Below, piece by piece: positions 33,612-46,722 of a stretch of DNA of 64,000 nt; position 1 is the stretch's first letter; every line of letters starts with the position of its first letter. The stretch comes from Acanthochlamys bracteata (lineage: Eukaryota; Streptophyta; Magnoliopsida; Pandanales; Velloziaceae), in contig CM034137.1 of assembly GCA_019914995.1 (NCBI GenBank), positions 4,677,155 through 4,741,154 on the forward strand, in the 5' to 3' direction. The notes under the pieces are model-generated. The model was not told the origin of the DNA and did not search any database. It saw nothing but the letters and a program-made list of their open reading frames with translations. A program made the position numbers and the translations under genes.

Positions 33612-36165
33612 CACATACCACAAAGAAAAACAGTACGATTACTAAAATACATACTACGACCAATGGCTACCGGTAGCCCACCGACTATATTACAAAATAA
33701 ACACAATCCAAAATATAGGACAATACGTAGTTAAGCAAAAGAGTAGTACAGGCCTCTTGAGATTCACAGAGTTATCTATATGCAAAATAGAGTATTAAGG
33801 TACATCGAAATACCCTCAACGTGTAGGCTTCGACGATGATGCTAATTCAGATTCTCGCCTTACTGGCTCTGAGCTATCTGGGAGAGGCCAAAGAAAAGAA
33901 AGAAATGAGCCCAGTCTCAGTGAGGTTATAAATAACAGATGCACCATTTAAGTTTTCTAATGCATTATCCTAATGTTTGCATACTAACTTTCTACATGTA
34001 CAAAAATGCAGGGATTGGATCAAGATCATTATTACTAAGTTCTGAGTCGTCCCATACCAACTCAGTCCTTAATAAAAAGGATTCGGCTATATGCAATGCA
34101 TATACTTCAAACAAATAATCATATAATAAATACAAGAAACTATGTTTTTCCTTTTCGCTATATAAGCATTTTATATTATTCTTAAAAGTAAAAGCATCAA
34201 CATTTCAAATTAAAAAAAAATATTGAATAAAAATTGAATTAACTATAGATAGTTAGAATACAACATATTAACTAACAAATAAATGTATAGATAAATAAAT
34301 TGTAAAAATATCTAATGAATAGAAGTGAGGTTATATTAAAAACCAAGCAAATAAGTAAATTAAGAACTTATAATAATTAAATATTTATTTTCAAACATTA
34401 AGTTATAATAATTTTACCAGTCAGGGAGTCAGGATAGTAACCAAGGATCGAGCGAGACCACGTCTCCAACTCGTCCACATATCCATATTTTTAACCCGGG
34501 GCCGTGGTATTATCGCCCCCACGCGCATGGGCCCACCTAACCTACAGACGAAAAAGAAAGGAGAAGGACGAGAAATCCTGAACTATCGCCTGCCTCAATG
34601 CAGCGCGAATTTCTAAACATTTCAAAATCCACAAATTACCTCAATAAATAATATTTTAAATAAAACTCAAATTAATTGTCACACAATCTATAACTTATTA
34701 AATGAAAGCATAATAACATCATACGAAATCGTTTTCAAGTCATTTAGAAAATTCATAAAATCATCGTCATAAATCATTTAACTCCTTAAGAAGTATAATA
34801 ACACTTATCTAATCATTCATAAACCATATACATGTAACTCATCTTTCAGATTTTCTTTAATACTTATTTGATACATTTATCCACATATATGTAAATCCAA
34901 GTTACTATTTATACTATTATAAACACTTATCATTATCAAGAAAACATATATCTTATATAGCTATACATCATGAAGGTATGATCGCAAATGCAAGAAAATG
35001 GCAAGGTATGCCCGAAGATCAAAGCAATGTTACCTGTGCCGAAAGCCTGGCGTTAGTCTAGGAAGAAAAAGGATGGCACGGTAATCCTCACCTTAAATCC
35101 TTCGCTATCTCCTAAGCCACCGCAATTGCTTAAACACTATCTTCCTCCCATTTTCGATCCTAACAAGCACGCGTAAATAATTACCAAAGTCCATCAATTT
35201 AATATTATCGAATACTAAGTATCTATGGAAATATAGCTCTATATCTAATTTAATGCATACTCTTGAGTTCAACTTTCTTTCCCAAACATAACTGTATAAA
35301 AATCATAGTTGAATAGAAGCTTACCTAATTAGACGAATCAACTAGACTCTTAACCGCTTCCAATTTCGGCGTTGAATCTTTAATGCTTTCGATCGAGGAA
35401 TAATACCTACCGCGTAAAAAGTTAATAATTACATTAATAACAAGTCTTAACGACGACATTTAAACGTAGCAACTCACCTAACACAGTGAAAACCACTTGC
35501 TCGCCGGATTCCGGCGATTAGGGTTCCGGCCGCACTTAGCGAGTCTTCAACAGGTGATTCAAAGACTACAAGCAACAAATTACAAACTAACGCACTGGCA
35601 GCGAGCTCCTATACACAACACGAGCCGCCGTGCCGTACGTCGGCCAAGAAGAAGAACGGTGTTATTCCAGCAAGTTGAACGCAAAATTGAGTGGTAGCGC
35701 AGCCAATGAGAAGGACAGAGATGGGAATTTCATTCTCCGGCCATTAATTCCGGCGATTAGAAGCTTGGCGGCGAAACCCGCAGCCAACAAGGAAAGCACA
35801 AAATCTCACTGCTCCGATGGTAATTGGCTTGCAGATTGAAAGGAAAAGATGAATGAAAGGAGAAGAAAATTTATTTGGCTTCAATTGAGAGAAACATCAG
35901 CTGGAGGGAAGATCGCGTGGAGAGGGTAGCGGTGAAGCTTCACTGCACGCGGGGGAGAAGGGAAAGCAAAAAGGAAAAAAAGATAAAGTGATAAGGAGAA
36001 AGAGAAGACCTAGGGAAATTTAGAAAAATCTAGATAGCTAGGTTAGGTGTAGTGGGTTTAATTTTGATTGGACTCACACCTAATATGCTACCGACTCAAG
36101 ACAGGCTAACTTAAAAATGAAAGCAAATTTCAAATATAGCCTTAAAAATATTCAAGCATGTTACA
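33439..36165 (-). mobile_element. 2.7-kb solo LTR (family S, copy A)
   Basis: The segment begins TGTCACGCCCC and ends CATGTTACA. It is flanked by perfect 5-bp duplications ATCCC at 33434-33438 and 36166-36170, so it has the TG...CA ends and target duplication of an LTR. On the minus strand it starts TGTAACATG, passes through a pyrimidine-rich and CCGGCGA-rich part (about 35950-35480), a GTTAGGTGAGTT junction, 'gtgaggattaccgtgccat' (near 35070-35090), 'gagactgggctca' and 'ttctttggcctctccc' (near 33880-33925). It ends in GGCGTGACA. No gag or pol is present. It contains a (TA)n tract at 33583-33607. Small frames at 35497-35839 belong to this repeat, not to a gene. Confidence 0.8.
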
Positions 36166-36170
36166 ATCCC

Positions 36171-37530
36171 TATCCATAACTCCATCGTACGGGAAAGAAG
36201 CCCTATACTACAGTAGAACACCATAATTAATTAACATCGTTTGAAATTTAAAATAATCGGTGTTGAGTTTATATAATGATATAATAATATAACAACCATG
36301 TCGGTTGTATCTATTTCTGTAGACGTAGCCACTAAACATATATAATTAATTAACAATCCTATCTTATCTAGCTAAAATCCAATGTATCTAATGAAACATA
36401 TACGTGCACAATAATATCATTAGTTAGAAATTTGAATTAATAGATTCCAAGTTTAGACTATTGATTCACGTCAAGCTGATCATGATTCTTATTTATATTT
36501 AATTTGAGTATATAAAGTTCGAGAAGAGAGAGAATTGGTATGTTTAATTTGGACTTTCAAGTAAAACGGTCGGAGAATGGTAATGTTAAAGCCATATTTT
36601 AACTGCAAATATTTTTTTTCTATAATTTTAAATTCAATTATTTTATATATTTTATTTATTATTTTGAATTTTATTTTATTTTCTAAGCAAAATTTATTTT
36701 ATCTAAAATTTATTTCAAATTTTACTTCACATATTTTAATTACTATAAAATTCTAGTTTCACTCAATTTTATTTCTCTTCAAATTTTTGTTTTATAAAAT
36801 TTATTTTTATATAATTAAAACAAACTCTAAAAACTAAATTTGGGCATATCGAGTTTCGTTAGTACCGCACAAAACTCTAAACTGATTGGCCTACCAAATC
36901 AATCTACAACTTCTTACGGTGGAGTTGAAGCTAAGGCTTCCAGCATGGATGCCTGGCTTTCCCCTTCATGTATATTAGTACTAATTAACTAAAGTTGAAC
37001 TCTAAGTTGCATCCTCAATTAGCCACGTCTCGCTATTTCTCTCTTTGCTATTCTTTTTCTAGATTCGCAAAATGCGCCTTTAAAATGCAAGTAGTATACA
37101 ATTTCTCCTACGAGTTAATTAAGAATACAGTAAAGACCTGCTTCCTTTCTATCATCGCAAATGTTCCCATAATTTTCCAACATTTCTAAACTTTCTGTTT
37201 TACCAATATAAATATATTGGTAAACGCAAAACCTTTTTAAAAGCAAAACCTTTCATGACACGCCCTCCAAATTATTCTAAAAAATAATTCCAGTAACCTT
37301 TTTAAAAGCAAAACCTTAATCCATTGTAAGCAATTCTAGCAACAACTGCTTCGCATATTTAAATTTGCTCAAGTTACCCAATTTTTTTCAAATTTAGCAA
37401 TTCAAATTAAAAACTACTGTGAAGGCATTAAAACCTCAGATGTTGAGGACAAAATCACTAAGATGCATGCAAACTAACAATAACACCATAAAGCGCAATC
37501 ATAGTACATCTTTTTAGAATAATATTAGTG
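36171..37530. other. intergenic, AT-rich, no gene seen
   Basis: A Phe/Ser-rich frame at 36995-37189 has no recognisable domain. The block 36580-36840 is AT-rich and resembles other low-complexity repeats in the window. Confidence 0.4.
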
Positions 37531-38010
37531 TGACAAAATTAAAATTTTTTTAAAAACAAATTGATAATAGAAAGAATAAGCATACATCTTTATTAATATA
37601 TTTCAGTAATATTAAAGTAATGTAAGACTAAATTTTTTTAACATCTCACTCCCACTGAGCGGTTGCCTTTTGATATGAAACGGTCCATGAAAATAAATTT
37701 ATTTTGTTTTAATTAAGTGTGCCACTCTCCTAAAGAAAAGAAGGCTATTTTTATAAAAATGAAGCTATTTCTCTGCTCTAAAATGAAACGAATTATTTGT
37801 CCTAAAATTGTGCTTTTGTCCTATAGTGAAGAGAATTATGTAAATAAGTATAATTCGAATCTTGTGTTGATCCGGTCAGCCTGCTCTGCTACTATATAAC
37901 GAAATTTTATTTTTTCAAAGTCAATTGACAATATAAAGATTGAGCTAAAATTTTTATGATTATCATATCATAATTATTGATTAATAATATGAGACTCTAT
38001 CTTTATAACA
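37531..38010 (-). mobile_element. TRIM copy 2, diverged
   Basis: Terminal direct repeats 37531-37643 and 37897-38010 match those of the TRIM at 31452-31956. On the minus strand the left repeat is preceded by the purine tract CAGTGGGAGTGAGA (37644-37657), a good polypurine tract, and starts TGTTAAAA. Next to the right repeat is gctctgctactata, a degraded complement of the tRNA-Met primer site. Interior blocks such as 'tcctaaaat' and 'gaaacg' are shared with copy 1. No matching target duplication was found. Confidence 0.75.
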
Positions 38011-38380
38011 ATTAAACCATAATAATATAAAATTGTTTATTATTTTGTGAATAATAAAATACTAGTTTTACTGTGGTGATTTAATAATTCTTCTTTTTCT
38101 ATTAGCTGATTGGTCTTGAGAGATTCTACACATTTGGGTGCCTAACTGTTAAGATCTTTAAGATTTTAGTTATTAATATAATTTTGTTGTATGATAGTTA
38201 CTATAGAATCTCTAATTCATATATAAATATGATATACTTACTAAATTTAGAGAAAAATTATCATAAAAAACTTATAATAGGAATGTAGAAGTTCCTTCTT
38301 TAGAAATGTTAATAGACCTAAAGGGGTGATTTAAGAACTCGAACTTAAAGGACTACCCAACAAAATACGACGTATATGCA

Positions 38381-39572
38381 TAGTTATCAGATCCAGATCG
38401 GACCGTCCGAGTAGACCCAGAAATCTTCGACTCGAATTTTTAATCGGTCCGGGTCTGTAAAATAATTATCATCTACAACTTATCCGAATAGACTCGGGTC
38501 GATCCGAGCGATTTCCAAATTGACACGCGATCGGCCTGCCCAGATTGATCGAGTCTGTATTAAACAAATTTTATTTTTTATATCTTTTAATTTTTTATTA
38601 TTACTAATAATATGATAGTTATTTAGATTTTTGCCTTGGTTTTCTAAAACGATGTTTTTTTTTTTGTTTGTCTTAGAAATTAGTTTTGATTAATCTATTA
38701 CCTTCTTTCTTCTCCCGTGACCACTCTACCCGAGACAGTTTTTTTTCTTCTTCTACTTCTTTAGCTTTATTCCTCTGTCTCCTTTCTACCCTTCTTTAAC
38801 TTGGTTTGCTGTTTATATAGAGTTCTCTCCACTTGGAAAAGACCACCAGCAGACACAAATACCGATGATCCAAACGCTCTCTTGCGACAGTTTTCTTATA
38901 ATTTTCATTTGTAATTCTCTCGATTTAGTACTTGAGGCATTTAAGGATTTGGATCTCATCATTTTTCATTGTCTAGAGTATGGATCTTTCATTCTCAGTC
39001 TTTCTCTATGCTGCTATGAACGATCTTGTCATCGTTCAATCTCATTGATTTGTTCTTCTTCAATAGTTATTTTTCCAACTTTTTTGCAATTATTTTTCAC
39101 CTTTTTTGCTCTGATATTTTTTTGGTTGTTTGAATCGGAATTGTGTTGAAAGTGGTTTGGAAGATTGTTGTGGTTTCTCAACTCGGATACGTTTCTACCT
39201 ATCTGTAGCTTGTGTATATTTGAATAAAGTCGTCATTTTCTCTTACTTTTTTTTTTCTAGTGAAGTAAGGCTGTCTACTCTTTTATCTCTTCGTTTGCTT
39301 CCTCACTTATCGCTCGTTGGAAATGTTCTACTAGGTAGAGTTCCTCCATCTTTAGGCTCGATTGATTAGCTTAATCATCTTGATCTTCATCTTTTTTTAT
39401 CCTCTCTCCTTGAGGTCCTCTGCTGTTGTTGCTTCCGGTCTCCACCTCTACAAACACAAGTTGGTAGATCAGACCCAGCAGTCCGACTAGGTAACCCTGC
39501 TAGTCGGACAGTGAATCGTCGACTCGGAAAGAATTTTGGGTCAACGTCACAGTCGGTTCTGCCAACATTGCA
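38381..39572. mobile_element. putative non-autonomous hAT-like element
   Basis: Both flanks carry TATATGCA (38373-38380 and 39573-39580), an exact 8-bp duplication. The ends form a weak inverted repeat (gttatcagatcc at the left, ggttctgccaac at the right) followed inward by GC-rich subterminal stretches such as 'gtccgagtagaccc' and 'gactaggtaaccctgctag'. The interior from 38700 to 39440 is pyrimidine-rich with no transposase signature. The flank is part palindromic, so a chance match is possible. Confidence 0.5.
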
Positions 39573-39580
39573 TATATGCA

Positions 39581-42549
39581 ATAATCATGATTAACTAGTG
39601 AAGGTAATTAATTAAATTACTTCAAACTCAATGTGTAGTCCTATTAAGCAGAGGTCAATATGTTGGACTGTTTTTAATGTTAGATATTTTTATGGTTTTC
39701 AATTTTATTTGATATAACTTTTGGAATATGAAAATAGTGAAAGTTTTAGTAATTATCCTATTATCTAATAGTTATTTCATTATGTGTAGTTGTTCGATAG
39801 TTATTTTATATAGTTATTTAATGGTTATCATATTGTGGAGGTAATTTTTTTAGGAAGAAACTATTTTACTTTAAGAAGTAGCATTCATTTGAATTTCCAA
39901 TACAAGCAATTCAAGAGAGGTACATTATTACCATCATAGTGAATTGTTAATGTATTGGAAGAACTCACTGAATTCAAAAAACTTGTGAAAGTGAAACGAC
40001 TGGTTATGACTAGAGGTTAGTAATTTTTTTCAATCTTTTTCTCTTTTGTTATTTTGTCTGATATATATAAATATTTATTTTGTGTTATGATTTACATAAT
40101 AATTGTATAACATGTATACAGTGACAAGGGAGAACCAAAACATAAAAGAAGGATAAACAAATGTATCATCTCCATTATTGGTTAGAGATAAGATGCCATA
40201 GCCCTCCATTGTATATTGACACGTTGCATGAACTCCCAATAGAAGAAGACGCTTTTCATTTATGTATTAATGATCATGATTAACTTAATTAGCTAGTTAT
40301 TTGAAATATTAATCATGAAAAGATACGGCTAGCTTATGCACCTTATCTTATTTGACTCTAATGTTTGTCCTTGATGATTTCATAGAGTAAACTAAGTCCT
40401 TCTTCAAATAATAGAAGATACGAAATACTAAGTTCCACCATTCCTTCTATTGAATGACAGGGTGCAATTCAAATCATTGAACATGGCTAGCCCACATAAA
40501 TTAATCACTACTTACCTCTCAACTATCAATGTATGATGATAATTTATGGAGAAAATTTGGAGGTTATCACTAATTGTTTATCAAACTTTTTCAAGAAGGT
40601 GGCTATTGCACTTTCCTGTATGGCACTAGGTGTTATATGCTTTGAAAAGAAAGCAAAATAGAAGTTTATTAATTCCCAATGGATTTTGGGGTTTGTTTTA
40701 TAGTAAATATGCTAAATATGCACCTAAACATTTTTTACATGATAGATGTGTTGGGGACGTCCTCCATATGGCCATGGGAGTATGGATTGTAGTCATTCCT
40801 AGCCATTTTGGTGAGAAAATGCAAACCCTTGTGACCAACAGAGCGGCAAAATGGGTCAAACTAAATGGGCGATCTGTGGTTCAGTAAGATAGTTCGAAAT
40901 TGCGGCTCATCTGATTCGTGAACATTACATACTGGACCAACTGAGCAGATCCAATCAAGCAACAGTATCGGGCCAAATGCTTTCACCTGATAAGAGGCCC
41001 GCTCACCTGATAATATGCCTTAAACCAAAAGTCAACTTTACGTCATCAATTTGGTCAAAGAAGTAAACATTGACTGTCAATTTGAACCGACCATTATGAT
41101 AAAATTATTTAAAAAGAAAAATATTAATAATAATAAAATTAAAGTAAAATAGAATCAATGGATCAGTCGGATTCGTAATTTTTATAAGTTGGACCGACTC
41201 GACCCGATTGACAGAAATAGATTAAGTTGGCCCGACTTAATTATCTAATTAGACTCGGCCGAGTATGTACAAACTTCTGTATTTACATCTCTAGTGACCA
41301 ACTGTTCAATTACTTGAACAAATATTTAGGACGTATTCATTTTACAACAAAAATAATTTTTGTACCAAAAAAGTTATTTCTAAATAAATATTATATTTTT
41401 TTATTATTTATTTTTTTCAAAAAATTTATTATTGATCACTTTCAAACACCGAAAACACTTTTAATATAGAGTCTTCGATTCCTACGTTGCCTTTGTTGTT
41501 AAAAAATAGTCCGCCTCTTTACAAGATAAACTGCTTTAGAAGCAGAAAGTGAATTTTTAAATATAATAAAAAAAGTAATTTCTAAAAAGTGATAAATTAA
41601 AAAATGAGTTTGATATTTAATGATACAAATAATGAGTAAAATATTATAATTATATAACATAAAATATAGTAATTTGTTATTTTATTTTATTATTATTATA
41701 CTATAATATAATAATTCATATATTTAACAATAAAATGTTATGTATATTAATACAATATTGTATTGGATTATATTGTCATGATAAATAAATTATTAAACTG
41801 TTAAATAATAAGTAATAGAAAATTTTATGATATATATGACTGTCATATTTGTTATACAATAAATATAAAAAAGTGAAACAAGTGAGAATTTTAAGAGAAA
41901 ACATCGCTTTCAGTATTGCTTTTTTATGATTAGAGGTACAAATATGGGTGAACCGAACTGGGCAATAAGAGAAGAAAGAGGTGTAATTCACTCCATAGTG
42001 TATATTTTCTTCCTTTTACAATTCCACAAATGGCAACAGGAGAAGATAGTTTATATTATTATAAGCATAAATTTTTTATAAATAATGATTTATAAAAATC
42101 CATTGTAGAGGCTGTTTCCAAAGCGAAGAAGATTTTTTTCATCCAAGTAAAGAAGCAGATAGCTGTTGTCTTTGCATGTAGAACCTTATTTCAAATGGGT
42201 ACTACATTATTTAAAAACTCCTGTAACCATTTTTAGAAGATTATCTAATTTTAATATAAATTCAAATAAGTAATTTTAATCTAAGCTAGATTTTATTTGA
42301 ATTAGTTATATGCTTCCTTACTTAGATGGGTTTGGCTAGCGGAGACGGAATGGACTCATCATCGAAGCCTACGAAGGACCGACCAAGTGGTATGCTAGAT
42401 AGACAGGTCAAATTGAATTCATTACTCTATAACTATGGGCCTTTTATATACGAGTCAATAGCACAAGTTCTATCTTTTGTCATATTTCAAAATTTACATA
42501 TATATGACAAAAAAGAATACAATCTAAAATATATATATTGTCTTATTTT
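39581..42549. other. intergenic, AT-rich, scattered repeat fragments
   Basis: No gene is supported. A frame at 40630-40887 (starting MLYALKRKQNRSLL) has no known domain. At 41150-41300, 'ggaccgactcgacccgattg' and 'catctctagtga' look like the end of another short DNA transposon. Confidence 0.35.
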
Positions 42550-42720
42550 TGTTAGGTTGATCAAGAAGTCAGATGAAGGTTGATTCGTGATCCGATTGAG
42601 CTAAAATTTGGTCAATATATTCTCAACTCATAGTTATTCATATCTAACTGTGAAGATCACATTTGAAATTTTATATCGGTAGAATCGGACCAATGTGCCC
42701 CTATTCCTACCATAAGTAAA
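42550..42720. mobile_element. partial Micron-like MITE, copy 3
   Basis: The block 'attcgtgatccgattgagct' to 'catatctaactgtgaagatc' and the end 'tgtgcccctattcctacc' match the right half of the MITE at 31985-32369. Confidence 0.5.
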
Positions 42721-42889
42721 TGAATAAAAAATATATATTACATACGCATGACTAGGTATAAATATAAGCATTTCAAGATATAGTTTACGCATTTGATATA
42801 CTTATTCATATGTATACATATGGGTGGTGGTGACGCAAAATAGAGATGTTCTCCACTGAATATAATATATATTTTGTTTTCTTACAATT

Positions 42890-44377
42890 GACTGGTGAAT
42901 ATTATGCAATTGTATAAAGTTGCATGGTATGTGGTAATATTAGAATATAGTTGACGTAATAAGTCTCATGTTACCGTATCTACTTGTTAAGAAACTGGAT
43001 TGGTATGGAATGATCCAGACCTTGACAAGTTATTATACCGATCTATCTTTGCATCTGCTGCATGTAGAAGTTAGCAATATAACCATTCATGGTTGTTAAA
43101 ATCCCGATTTAAATCTTAAAATCTTACGATTTTACGATTTTACATCAACAAAATGATCCTACTTGATACAAGATCCCGATTTTACTTCAAATCTGTAAGA
43201 TCCCGATTTTAATCCTAAAATCCTTAACATTCCGATTTTACTTGCAATCTTACGATTTCAGGTTATAAAAAATTTTCATGAATCAGAAGAGCTCTTGAAG
43301 ATTTTGAATGAAGCTGAAATAACTAAAGAGTTCGTTTGTAGCGTGTGCAGTTGTGTTTAGTTTATTTTGTGAGAGATTTATTATTAGAACAAAATATTTT
43401 TTGTATGGTAGTATTTTGAATTATATTTTTTCTCTTTATTTTGAAGCGATAAAGACGGATTGTTTGATTACATAAGGAATTAGATTTTCTAAATATGGTA
43501 TAAGTGCACATTTACAAATAATGATATAATATATAAAGATATTGTGATAATGAGCTAAATGAATATAAAGAACTGTTAATGATATAGTTATCTGAACTAT
43601 AAATATGAACATTGTTAATCTATTACATTAAGATGAAATATAAAAAAAAAGTATATATTTATTTTCAGCAATTTTAATAAGTACTATTTAAAAATTTAAA
43701 AGCAATAAATAAATTTGTAAAAAAATTATCGAAAAAGTAAAATCTTACGATCTTACTTAAACTCCCGATTTTACGATCCTACACAAGCGAAACGATCCTA
43801 CATAAAATCCCGATCCTGACAACCTTGTAACCATTAGATAATGCATTAGTTACATAAAATGGGTATTTTTTACTTTCACATCATTTAGACTGGGCTCATT
43901 ATTATACTCTTCTTTGGCCTCCCCCAGATACTGTAGAGACGAGTGAGAGTAGAGTACTAGTAGCACCACAAACTAGATCTACTAGTTGAGGATATATTTT
44001 ATGTATCACGTTGCTTTCATGTAGATAGCTATGTACTTTCGAGGGACATGTACCCGTTATGTTATTTTGCACTATATGTGGGTGGTTGTATATTTATTTT
44101 GGAGTCGAAATAGATATTGTGGGCTACCGGTAGCCATAGCTATAATATTGGTGTGAAATGGTGGTTTTCGTTCGTCATTTATCTTTCTTGAGCTTTTAGT
44201 ACTTTATATATTGTTAATGCTTATTTTTACCCTTTGAGAATTAGGGGAGATTTTTTCAAATTTTTAATTTTGGTGTTTATATTTTGATTTATGCTTAATA
44301 GTATGAGACATATTTGGGCTGTGGTTAGTTTATGGGTTTAGCCAATGTTAGTCAGAGTCCAGATTTGGGTCGTGATA
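42890..44377 (+). mobile_element. family S LTR, truncated copy C, with an insertion
   Basis: It matches the right half of copies A and B: 'ggattggtatggaatgatcc', 'gcatctgctgcatgtagaag', 'gactgggctca', 'ttctttggcctcccccagat' and 'gggctaccggtagccat'. It ends GGGTCGTGATA, homologous to GGCGTGACA of copy A. The left half is missing. It is interrupted by the 740-bp element at 43088-43827. Confidence 0.7.
43088..43827. mobile_element. hAT-like MITE inserted in repeat copy C
   Basis: Exact 8-bp target duplications TAACCATT lie at 43080-43087 and 43828-43835. The ends are imperfect inverted repeats: CATGGTTGTTAAAATC at the left, and on the other strand CAAGGTTGTCAGGATC at the right. Subterminal motifs such as 'cttacgattttacgatttta' recur near both ends. 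There is no coding capacity. Removing it restores continuity of repeat copy C. Confidence 0.85.
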
Positions 44378-45239
44378 TGCATACTTAAGTTTTGCTTCCC
44401 GTCGTCTCTAAAGCTCACCAATTTAAAATTTAAGCTTGGTCCCGTCTTGAAGTAGGCGGACATTACTTTCACTACAGTTCATTTGAATCGAACTTCATTA
44501 GATAAGAATATCACTGCGTAAACTTATCATCAAATCATATAGTCAGGTTATACAAATTTTGGCAAAATTCTTTTTCTGTCATTTAGATTAAATGGATGGA
44601 TGGAGATTAATTCGTATTCCGATTAAATTAAAATTTTATCGATGTGTTCAAGACTGATAGTTCTACATATTCAACGTTGGAGATCAAATTTTAAGCTTTC
44701 TACACAACTTAATAAGATGACAATGTGCACTTTACATTTCATCCACTGGCCCGACTACTATTAACTTTAAATATTTCGAACTCATAACCCCAAAGATTTT
44801 TAGAAGTTTTCGAATCCACATGCTAACCAAAGAGGACAACATGTCAATATAGATTATGAATGATTCGATTAATATAATACTCAAAAGTTACAACAAAAAA
44901 TGGAAGTCAAAGTGAAGCCGACATTAGGGCAAAATGAGGTCGATATTAAGCCGAAATAGAAAGTAGAAATTAAGTCAAATTCTAGTCGGTAGCGAGGGTC
45001 GAAATGACAATTATGCGACCACTCCTCGATCTATGGTTGAATAACTTCTCAAAGTTGTCATTTCAACATAATTTCCTCCTAATTTTGACTTAATAAGGCT
45101 TGATTTAGACTTAACTCTTGGCGTTGTATTAGCTATACTATTCATAATCAATGTTGAGACATTATGTCTAAGATGGATTAGAACTCATTATGACCCTGAA
45201 ATTTCTTAAAAGCTACGTTCTCACATGGTAGCCAATTCA
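44378..45239. other. intergenic; MITE fragment and a GTCGAAAT-like array
   Basis: A Micron-like fragment lies at about 44580-44720 ('gatggagattaattcgtatt', 'atattcaacgttggagatc'). From 44901 to 45117 the motif GTCGAAAT/AAGTC repeats, first direct then inverted, around a centre at 45017-45048. Confidence 0.5.
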
Positions 45240-45244
45240 GACAT

Positions 45245-46717
45245 TGTTGAAATTCTCAAAGGCCGATTTTGATGATAACAATAAACTAAGAATTATGTTT
45301 TATAATCTAAGTTGGATTGATAAGTCGAAATCAAATTCTGCAAAAATTCATAAAATAGGTCTATTCTACATCAAGTAGACAACAAGCTAGTTCTGTCAAA
45401 CCACAGTTACCAAACAGCTAGCTGCTGAGCTACTTCCTATATGAGATTTTTTCGTTAACACGCAAAACAAAAGATCGAGTTTATTAACGAGAATTCTGTT
45501 GAAGTTTCCAGTTCAAGATCTTATAGACATACATATCGCTGAAGCGGAATACACATATCACATTATAAATGATCAAAACTGAGTCAACCTTCATCCTTAT
45601 TTACAAGAAAACTCATGTTCATTCTTTAAGAAGAAAGCAGAAAATCAGAACTACTAAACTCAGCGGGAAGCAACAAAACAAATTCAAGATGTTGGGATCC
45701 ACATCATTTAAAGTAGTCCACTCAGCCAGTAATAGAATTCAAAGCAAGTCAGCTCATCCGAAGAAGTTTAAATCAAGATACTTCAACGGAAGCAAATCTA
45801 GAGCGATCAGGCTGGAATTTCAAATTCCTTTCTACACTACATTTAATGCTAATGCAAAAGTTCCACTAGATTAGCTAAAAGAAATGTTGCTGCAGTTGAT
45901 CAATCACTGAGCACATCTTTTCTCTACCTTAAAAACTTGCTACTATATGGAGACATCAACGAAAAATTATTTAACGGGAAGATTTAGCCAACTGCAAAAT
46001 AGAAGACGCTATAAGAAAAAGAGGAGCTGAAGAACAGAGAGACGAAAGATATCAAGCAAAAAATTCTAAAACAAACTTACTCTATATCGACTCCAGCTTT
46101 TAAGTGAAGAAACTCATGTTACTGCTAAACACTTAGCGAACATCATCTTCAGCAACACGTTTGATCATCTCAATAGAAAACTTTAAATTTATTTAATTAT
46201 ATTAAGATTGGTTTTGCGCTTAACCTTACTCTTTGAATTGTTTTTGTAAACGTGTGACAGAGTGCTTGATGTACTTGTTAAAGAAGCTCGGTTGAAGGTT
46301 AATAGAAGTTCTTAAACTTTGTAACAGTGCAAATCAGCTAGTGGAATTAGAGTGTCCAGTAAGTTATAAAGGGTTGTATTTGTGAAAGAAACCCCTAAGG
46401 GCAAGTGTGCTTAGTGAAGTACTTATTTCTTGGTGAGTGTAGTTTGTTCAAAGTTTAGTAAAGGTTTAGCTTTTGTGATAGGACACCCGTAGACATAGGT
46501 AAAGTAGTTTGTCGAACCACGTAAAATGCTCTGAGTACTCCTATCTTAGTTTAGATAGTTATAATACATGCTGTTATAGTCTCTGTTTATAGGATACATG
46601 ATTATTTACAACCGGCTGAAGACTTGCTGTATGTAGTAATATTTCTCCTACGAAAATTTTATTTATCTACTCAATTCATTCATCCCCTCTTGAGTAGATC
46701 TTACAAGTGATTCAATA
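45245..46717 (+). mobile_element. copia solo LTR, related to the LTR at 2839-6041
   Basis: It starts TGTTGAAATTCTCAAAGG, then 'ttttgatgataacaa', as in the minus-strand copia LTR at 6041-2839 (TGTTGGAATT...). It ends with 'catcccctcttgagtagatc' and TTCAATA. The flanks GACAT (45240-45244) and GACAC (46718-46722) are a near-perfect 5-bp duplication. Length is about 1,473 bp, with no internal region. A 101-codon frame at 45569-45874 is part of the LTR and probably meaningless. Confidence 0.75.
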
Positions 46718-46722
46718 GACAC

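Noticed and set aside
35497-35839. Basic Arg-rich frames as a gene
   Set aside because: They lie on the antisense side of the CCGGCGA-rich part of a solo LTR that has target duplications.
38865-39369. Phe/Leu/Cys-rich frames as a membrane protein
   Set aside because: Pyrimidine-rich DNA encodes hydrophobic residues by composition, and no start context or family support is seen.
45569-45874. 101-residue basic protein
   Set aside because: It is entirely inside a solo LTR and has no domain.
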